Assembly: GCA_963746805.1 (NCBI GenBank)
Contig: CAVVCQ010000001.1
Span: 682,001 to 746,000 of the forward strand
Reading direction: 5' to 3'
Length of the DNA stretch: 64,000 bases
Source of the DNA: DATHTC01 sp963746805
GTDB taxonomy: Bacteria; Actinomycetota; Thermoleophilia; Gaiellales; Gaiellaceae
Shown here: positions 58,802 to 64,000 of the stretch, piece by piece
Layout of the letters: every line of letters starts with the position of its first letter
How positions within the stretch are numbered: position 1 is the first letter of the stretch
Translations under genes and position numbers: made by a program
The notes under the pieces: generated by a model
Database searches by the model: none
The model's input: only the letters and a program-made list of their open reading frames with translations
What the model was told of the DNA's origin: nothing

Positions 58802-59828
58802 CTACTGCGTCGGCACGTGGACGCGGGCGCGTTGCGTCCGCGGCCTTCGGCGCTGCCGCGAGCTGGCCGCACGCCGCCTCGATGTCGCGGCCGCGGGTGA
58901 GCCGCACCGTCGCCGGCACGCCGTGCGCGTCGAGCACCGCCTTGAACGCGTCGATCGCCTTGCGGGAGGAGCCGTCGTACATCCCGGTCGGGTTGTACGG
59001 GATCAGGTTCACCTTGAACGTGCCGCGGGGCTGGAGCAGGTCGGCGAGCTGACGGGCCTGCTCGACGCGGTCGTTGACGCCGCCGAGCATGACGTACTCG
59101 ACGTAGACCTTGCGCCCGCGCAGCTCGACGTAGCGGCGGCACTCGGCCAGGACGTCCGCGAGCGGGAAGCGCTCGTTCACCGGCATCAGCTGCGAGCGGA
59201 GCCCGTCCTCCGGCGCGTGCAGCGAGAACGCGAGCCGGATCGGCTCCTCGACCTCGTCGACGAAGCGTGTCAGGGCGGGGAGCCAGCCGACGGTCGAGAC
59301 CGTGGTGCGGCGGTGCGTGATCCCGACGTCCGGGAGCCGCCGCGCCGCCGCGAGCACGTGGTCGAGGTTCAGCAGCGGCTCGCCCATCCCCATGAACACG
59401 AGGTGGTTCACGGGCTCGATGCGCCGGAAGTGGAGCACCTGGTCGAGGATCTCCGACGCGGTCAGATTGCGGCCGAACGCCATCGAGCCGGTGGCGCAGA
59501 ACGTGCACGTGAGCGGGCAGCCGGACTGCGACGAGACGCAGATCGAGCGGCGCCCGTCGCGGTAGCGCATGAGCACCGCCTCGACCGGGTGGCCGTCGTG
59601 CGTGCGGAAGAGGACCTTCAGCGTCCCGTCGCGCGCGAGGCGCTCCGACTCGACTGCGAGGGTCGAGAACGGGACGGTCTCCGCAAGCGCCTCACGCAGG
59701 GCCGCGGAGACGTTCGTCATCTCCGCGTAGGAGCCGGCACCGCGTGCGGCCCACTCCCAGACCTGGCGGCCGCGGAAGGCGGGCTCGCCGCGGTCGGCGA
59801 GGGTGCGGTCGAGGAGCTCGAGGTCCAC
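58802..59828 (-). CDS. rlmN: Dual-specificity RNA methyltransferase RlmN (one frame break)
   Basis: RlmN C2-methylates A2503 of 23S rRNA and A37 of some tRNAs. Seen are VWEWAARGAGSYAEMTNVS, the radical-SAM triad CPLTCTFCATGSMAF, HLVFMGMGEPLLNLD, VSTVGWLPAL, FSLHAPEDGLRSQLMPVN, VMLGGVNDR and the C-terminal catalytic cysteine region GRDIEAACGQLAA. The frame breaks near 58868, and deleting one base gives a stop after VHVPTQ and 341 residues. The GTG start is 6 bp after a TACCGT box, predicting a leaderless mRNA. Confidence 0.95.
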
Positions 59829-59834
59829 GGCGTC

Positions 59835-59840
59835 ACGGTA
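59835..59840 (-). promoter_or_regulatory. -10 box for rlmN, leaderless arrangement
   Basis: TACCGT on the minus strand ends 6 bp before the rlmN GTG at 59828. The divergent threonine aldolase gene has an equivalent box at 59888-59893, so the 72-bp gap carries two back-to-back promoters. Confidence 0.45.
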
Positions 59841-59887
59841 GCGCCGCCGCCTGCTCGTCGGACGCAGGCCGCAAGTGTCCGAAGCGG

Positions 59888-59893
59888 TAGCGT
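59888..59893 (+). promoter_or_regulatory. -10 box for the threonine aldolase gene, leaderless arrangement
   Basis: TAGCGT ends 7 bp before GTG 59901. No Shine-Dalgarno sequence lies in between. Confidence 0.45.
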
Positions 59894-59900
59894 CCCGGCC

Positions 59901-60928
59901 GTGATCGACCTGCGCTCCGACACGCTGACGAAGCCGACCGAGGCGATGCGCGCGGCGATGGCCGCCGCCGAGGTCGGCGACGAGCAGTTGCGCGAGGACC
60001 CGACCGTGAACGCGCTGCAGGCGCGGATGGCGGAGCTCCTCGGCCAGGAGGCGGCGCTGTTCCTCCCGACCGCGACGATGGCGAACCAGATCGCGCTCCG
60101 CGTCCTCGCGCGGCCCGGCGGCGAGGTGCTCGCGGAGGAGCGGACGCACGTCCTCGTCTACGAGGCGGGCGGTGCGGCCGCGAACTCCGGGCTCGTCACC
60201 CGGGGGCTCGTGTCGCCGAACGGGCGCCTGACCACCGGAGCAGGTCGAGGGCGCGGTCGCGGCCGCCGACCCGCCGCTGCAGCCGGCCGAGCTGCTCGTG
60301 GTGGAGAACTCGCACCGCAGCTCTGGGGGGAAGGTCTGGCCGCTCGACGAGCTGGTCGCGGTGGCGGCACGCGCGAGAGAGCTCGGGCTCGCCGTGCACC
60401 TCGACGGCGCGCGGCTCTTCAACGCGTCGATCGCGAGCGGCGTGCCGACCGCCGCGTACGGCCGCCTCGCCGACACGGTCACGGTCTGCTTCTCGAAGGG
60501 GCTCGGCTGTCCGCTCGGCGCCGTCCTCGCCGGCTCGGCCGAGCTGATCGAGCGCGCCTGGGTGGAGAAGTTCCGCTTCGGCGGCGCGATGCGCCAGGCG
60601 GGGATCGTGGCCGCGGCGGCGCTCCACGCGCTCGACCACCACGTCGAGCGGCTCGCCGACGACCACGAGCGCGCGCGGCGGCTGTCGGTCCGGCTCGCGG
60701 AGCAGGGTCTCGCGGTCGAGCCCGCCGAGACGAACTTCGTCGCGATCCCGCTGGACGGCCGCGACGAGGGCGAGACGCTGCGCCGGCTCGAGGACGAGGG
60801 CGTGCTGCTCTCCGGCCTCCGCCCAGGGTGGCTGCGCGGCGGTCACGTACCTCGACGTGGAGGACGCCGACGTCGACGGCGCGGCCGAGCTCGTCCCGCG
60901 CGTCCTGGGGGTCCTTGTCCGGGCGTGA
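59901..60928 (+). CDS. Low-specificity L-threonine aldolase (two frame breaks)
   Basis: This PLP enzyme cleaves L-threonine or allo-threonine to glycine and acetaldehyde. Seen are IDLRSDTLTKPTEAMRAAM, EVGDEQLREDPTVNALQ, FLPTATMANQIAL, LAEERTHVLVYEAGG, then in the second frame VVENSHRSSGGKVWPL, VHLDGARLFNAS and the PLP lysine in CFSKGLGCPLGAVLAG, and FRFGGAMRQAGIVAAAALHAL. The frame breaks at about 60235 and 60848. Deleting one base at each gives 341 residues, the usual size. Glycine made here could feed the gcv pathway. Confidence 0.94.
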
Positions 60929-62240
60929 CGACGAGCTCGGCGGGCTCGTCCGCCGCGCGCAGGCCGACGAGCGGCTGCCGAGCGTGGCCGCGGCGCGTCG
61001 TCCGCGGCGGCGAGGTCGTCTGGAGCGAGGCGGTCGGACTCGCCGACCTCGCGACGGAGCGCGCGGCGACGCCGGACACGCAGTACCGCGTCGGCTCGAT
61101 CACGAAGACGTTCACGGCGGCGGCCGTGTTCCAGCTCCGCGACGAGGGGCAGCTCGACCTCGACGACACGCTCGGGCGACCACGTCGAGGAGCTCACGGT
61201 CGCGACGCCGACGATCCGCGCGCTGCTCTCGCACGTGTCCGGGCTGCAGCGCGAGCAGCCGGGCGACATGTGGGAGACGATGGGGATGCCGAGCGAGGAG
61301 GAGCTGGTCGCGAGCCTCGGCATGGCCGAGCGCGTGATCCCGGGCTCGCACTGGCACTACTCGAACCTCGCGTTCGCGATCCTCGGGCTCGTGGTGGAGC
61401 GGCTCCGCGGCGTGCCCGTACCGGCAGGTCGTGAACGAGCGCCTGCTCGCGCCGGTCGGCCTCTCGCGCACGACGTGGACGCCCGCCGAGCCGTTCGCCG
61501 GCCCTACCTCGTCGATCCGTACGCCGACGCCGTCTCGGCCGAGCCCATGCTCGAGGACGGCTCGCTCGGCGCGGCCGGCGAGCTGTGGAGCACGGCCCGG
61601 GGACGTCGCGCGCTGGGGCGCGTTCCTCGTCGATCCCGATCCGGACGTGCTCTCGCCTGCGGCGGCGGAGGAGATGCACACGGTGCACGTGATGTCCGAG
61701 CCCGAGCGCTGGACGCTCGGCTGGGGCGCGGGCCTCGCGCTGGTCCGGCACGGCGACCGCGTCTGGGCCGGGCACGGCGGCGCGATGCCGGGCTTCCTCG
61801 CGGCGCTGCTGTTCCGGCCGCAGGAGCGGCTCTCGGTCGCCGTGGTCACGAACTCGGGGGCTCGCGCCGACCCGGACGAGCTGGCGCTCGCGTTGGGGGA
61901 GAAGGAGCTCGAGGCGCGGCCTGAGCCGCCGGGGGAGTGGCGCCCGTCGCCGCCGCCGGAGGACGTCGTCCCGCTGCTCGGAGTCTGGTGGTCCGAGGGC
62001 CACTCGTTCACGTTCGCGTGGCGCGGCGGCCGGCTCGAGGCGCGGCTCGACGTGCTGCCGGTCTGGCGCCCGCCGTCGGTCTTCGAGCGCGAGGAGCCGG
62101 ATCTGTGGCGGACCGTTTCGGGCCGCGAGCGCGGCGAGTGGCTGCGCGTGCGGCGCGACGAGGACGGCGCCGTCGACCGCCTCAACTGGGCCGGCTACCC
62201 GTTCACGCGCAAGCCGGAGACGTTCGAGCCGAAGCCCTAG
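60915..62240 (+). CDS. Serine beta-lactamase-like hydrolase (about five frame breaks)
   Basis: This is a class C beta-lactamase/D,D-peptidase-like esterase. Restored order: DDELGGLVRRAQADERLPS, VVRGGEVVWSEAVGLADL, SxxK in YRVGSITKTFTAAAVFQL, LTVATPTIRALLSHVSGL, YSN in HYSNLAFAILGLVVERL, LLAPVGLSRTTWTP, and GHGGAMPGFLAALLF with the HxG motif. A C-terminal beta-domain follows (VVPLLGVWWSEGHSFTFAWRGG). The frame shifts near 60996, 61180, 61422, 61502 and 61603; four are cured by removing a base and one by adding a base, giving about 440 residues. The start is uncertain (TTG 60915 used). It overlaps the aldolase stop. Confidence 0.82.
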
Positions 62241-62249
62241 CCGCTCGTC

Positions 62250-64000
62250 CTACTCGTACTGGAGCGCCTGCAGGACGTTCAACCGCGCCGCGCGCCGCGC
62301 CGGGAAGATCGCGGCCACGATCCCGACGATGATCGCGGCGATCGCGAACACGATGATCTGCCCGATCGGGAGCGAGAACTCGATGAACTCGACGCGCGCG
62401 ACGAGGAGCGCGCCGAGGACGACCCCGAGCACGATCCCGAGGACGCCGCCGATCAGCGCCGTGATCACGCTCTCGTGGCGGATCATCCGGCGCACCTGCC
62501 GCCGCGTCATCCCGATCGCGCGCAGCATCCCGATCTCGCGCGTCCGCTCGAACACGGTCAGCACGAGCGTGTTGACGATCCCGAACAGGCTCACGATCAC
62601 GGACAGCGCGAGCAGCACGTAGAGGATGTTGAGGATCGCGCTCAGCCCCGAGATCTGGTTGTCGATGAACTCGTCGCGCGTCGCAACCTTCGCGTTCGGG
62701 AACTCGGTCAGCGTCTGCTCGAGCGCGGCGGCGTTCGCGTCGGTCTGGCCGCCCTCGATGCGCACGAACGAGTAGAGGTTGCGCGGCTGCGGGTTGTGCT
62801 CGTCCCAGGCCGCCTGCGAGATCGTGACGTTGCCGAACGGCGAGCCGCCGGCCGGCGGCTCGAAGATGCCGTCGATCGTGAACTGCTCCGTCTCGCCGTT
62901 CGCGAAGGTGAGCTCGATCGGCGAGCCGACGCGCAGGTCGTGGTCGTCGGCGTAGTTCTCGTCGACGAACGCGCCGTCGGCGCCGAGCGATCCGAGCACC
63001 GCGTTCGACCCCTCCTTCCAGTCGACGTTGAAGATCGACTCGGCCTCCGGGTTCACGGCGGTGGCGAAGATCGTGTCGCCGAACGCCAGCGCCTCGCCGG
63101 TGCGGACGTTGCCGACGGCCTCGACGCCCGGCGACTCCTCGACCGCGTCGGCGACCGAGACCGGGAGCGGCGAGAAGTTGTTCTGCGCGGTGATCGCGTA
63201 GTCGGCGCCGCTCCAGAGGTCCTCGACCGCGTTCGTGAAGGTCGACGTGATCCCGGCGGCGAGGGTGGCGACGAGGGTGACGAGCGCGAGCCCGATCATC
63301 AGCGCCGACGCCGTCGACGCGGTGCGCTGCGGATTCCGCTGCGCGTTGTCCCGCGCCAGGCGTCCCGCGACGCCGCCCATGCGGCGGGAGGGGATGCCGA
63401 GGACGCCGGCGAGTGGGCGGGCGATCCGGGCGGCGAGGAGCGCGACGCCGAAGAAGATCAGGATCGCGCCGACGCCCATCCAGATCAGGATCTGCGTCGT
63501 GCCGAGGTCGGGCGCGAAGAGCGCGAACAGGAGCGCGGCGAAGCCGAGCAGGGTCAGGAGCACGGACCCGAGCGTCCGGAAGCGGGCGAAGCGCGACTGC
63601 GGCAGCTCCGCGCCCTCGCGCACGGCCGCGATCGGCGGGACGCGGGTCGCGCGGATCGCCGGCCGGAGGCTCGCGAGCAGCGTCACGACGATCCCGACGA
63701 GCAGCGACACGACGACCGTTCGCGGCTCGAGGAGGAGGCCCTCGTTCGGCAGCGTGAACCCGACGGCGTCGAACAGCCAGAAGAGGCCGTGGGCGAGGAG
63801 GAGTCCGAGGACGAGCCCGACGACCGACGCGAGCGCGCCGACGACGAGCGCCTCGATCACGATCGACATGAGCACCTGGCGGCGCGAACCGCCGATCGTC
63901 CGCAGCGTCGCGAACTCGCGCGTCCGCTGGGCGATCGTGATCGAGAGCGAGTTCGCGATCACGAAGCTGCCGACGAACAGCGCGATCCCGCCGAAGGCCA
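62250..64000 (-). CDS. FtsX/MacB-type ABC transporter permease, 5' end outside the window
   Basis: The last 584 residues of a duplicated FtsX-fold permease are seen; the frame stays open past 64000. Two FtsX domains are visible. The first has IANSLSITIAQRTREFATLRTIGGSRRQVLMSI; the second, after a MacB-like periplasmic domain (about residues 230-450 of this part), has FGIVNTLVLTVFERTREIGMLRAIGMTRRQVRRMIRHES and ends FPARRAARLNVLQALQYE. Such permeases with a separate ATPase move lipoproteins, lipids or peptides, or act as mechanotransmission devices. The partner ATPase is probably just outside. Confidence 0.93.
   Translation of the reverse strand, partial: AFGGIALFVGSFVIANSLSITIAQRTREFATLRTIGGSRRQVLMSIVIEALVVGALASVVGLVLGLLLAHGLFWLFDAVGFTLPNEGLLLEPRTVVVSLLVGIVVTLLASLRPAIRATRVPPIAAVREGAELPQSRFARFRTLGSVLLTLLGFAALLFALFAPDLGTTQILIWMGVGAILIFFGVALLAARIARPLAGVLGIPSRRMGGVAGRLARDNAQRNPQRTASTASALMIGLALVTLVATLAAGITSTFTNAVEDLWSGADYAITAQNNFSPLPVSVADAVEESPGVEAVGNVRTGEALAFGDTIFATAVNPEAESIFNVDWKEGSNAVLGSLGADGAFVDENYADDHDLRVGSPIELTFANGETEQFTIDGIFEPPAGGSPFGNVTISQAAWDEHNPQPRNLYSFVRIEGGQTDANAAALEQTLTEFPNAKVATRDEFIDNQISGLSAILNILYVLLALSVIVSLFGIVNTLVLTVFERTREIGMLRAIGMTRRQVRRMIRHESVITALIGGVLGIVLGVVLGALLVARVEFIEFSLPIGQIIVFAIAAIIVGIVAAIFPARRAARLNVLQALQYE

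Noticed and set aside
57624..60482. One very long minus-strand open frame spanning rlmN and its neighbours
   Set aside because: Only the 58802-59828 part has RlmN motifs. The remainder is opposite the TolB-like and aldolase genes and is only open because of high GC and a frame break at the rlmN end.

Overview
This window is about 64 kb of high-GC bacterial chromosome, nearly fully coding, with many GTG/TTG starts, 1-4 bp start/stop overlaps and a Gram-positive-type division and cell-wall (dcw) cluster. MurE carries the DNPR signature of meso-diaminopimelate ligases. Together these suggest an actinobacterium, plausibly of the Thermoleophilia (Gaiellales/Solirubrobacterales) type. The lineage is inferred from gene content only. 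I saw no rRNA, tRNA, CRISPR array, transposase or phage gene.

Layout. 0-2.2 kb: end of a 3-hydroxyacyl-CoA dehydrogenase and a Tat-exported N,N-dimethylformamidase-like protein. 2.2-6.9 kb: an NhaP-type antiporter, a small exported protein, a two-component system and a coiled-coil protein. 6.9-12.4 kb: queA, tgt, yajC and secD-secF (apparently one fused secDF), the classic queuosine/Sec block. 12.4-15.6 kb: a second antiporter, divergent from an AarF/UbiB kinase. 15.6-23.8 kb: accessory genes, namely a Kelch protein divergent from an aspartate-less response regulator, a membrane protein of unknown role, a nucleotide cyclase, an ECF sigma factor/Ogt operon, a PfkB kinase, an AlkZ-like protein and a GH16-like protein. 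23.9-39.7 kb: the dcw cluster, mraZ-rsmH-ftsL-ftsI-murE-murF-mraY-X-murD-ftsW-murG-murC-murB-Y-Z-ftsQ-ftsZ, with three unfamiliar genes X, Y and Z. It has a four-repeat MraZ box in front and a separate strong promoter before ftsZ. 39.7-40.3 kb: BolA and a monothiol glutaredoxin. 40.5-44.8 kb: the complete glycine-cleavage operon gcvT-gcvH-gcvPA-gcvPB. 44.8-50.7 kb: hypothetical proteins, a DJ-1/PfpI protein, a membrane protein, glutamate decarboxylase, an alpha/beta hydrolase and MsrB. 50.7-54 kb: a xylose/ribose-type ABC importer. 54-57.2 kb: a cluster of a small membrane protein, a cupredoxin lipoprotein, a second membrane protein, an exported helical protein, an ECF sigma factor and a putative zinc anti-sigma factor. 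57.3-64 kb: a TolB-like propeller, rlmN, threonine aldolase, a serine beta-lactamase-like hydrolase and an FtsX/MacB-type permease cut by the window end.

Sequence quality. About 33 single-base frame breaks interrupt fifteen otherwise well-conserved genes (antiporters, the histidine kinase, tgt, secDF, murG, gcvT, msrB, rlmN and others). Nearly all are cured by deleting one base, usually from a duplicated base. When the frame is restored, each protein reaches its normal family length with catalytic motifs intact. I therefore annotate these as intact genes with probable sequencing insertions, not pseudogenes. The 20-33 kb stretch looks clean.

The most interesting items are the GGCGPV-repeat, tail-anchored protein inside the mur operon, the perfect inverted repeat inserted in murC, the Kelch/aspartate-less regulator pair, the recurring GTGTC-N-GACAC palindromes with a structured 370-bp gap, and the cupredoxin/ECF cluster. 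A recurrent promoter architecture, TANNNT 6-8 bp before the start codon, predicts many leaderless mRNAs.
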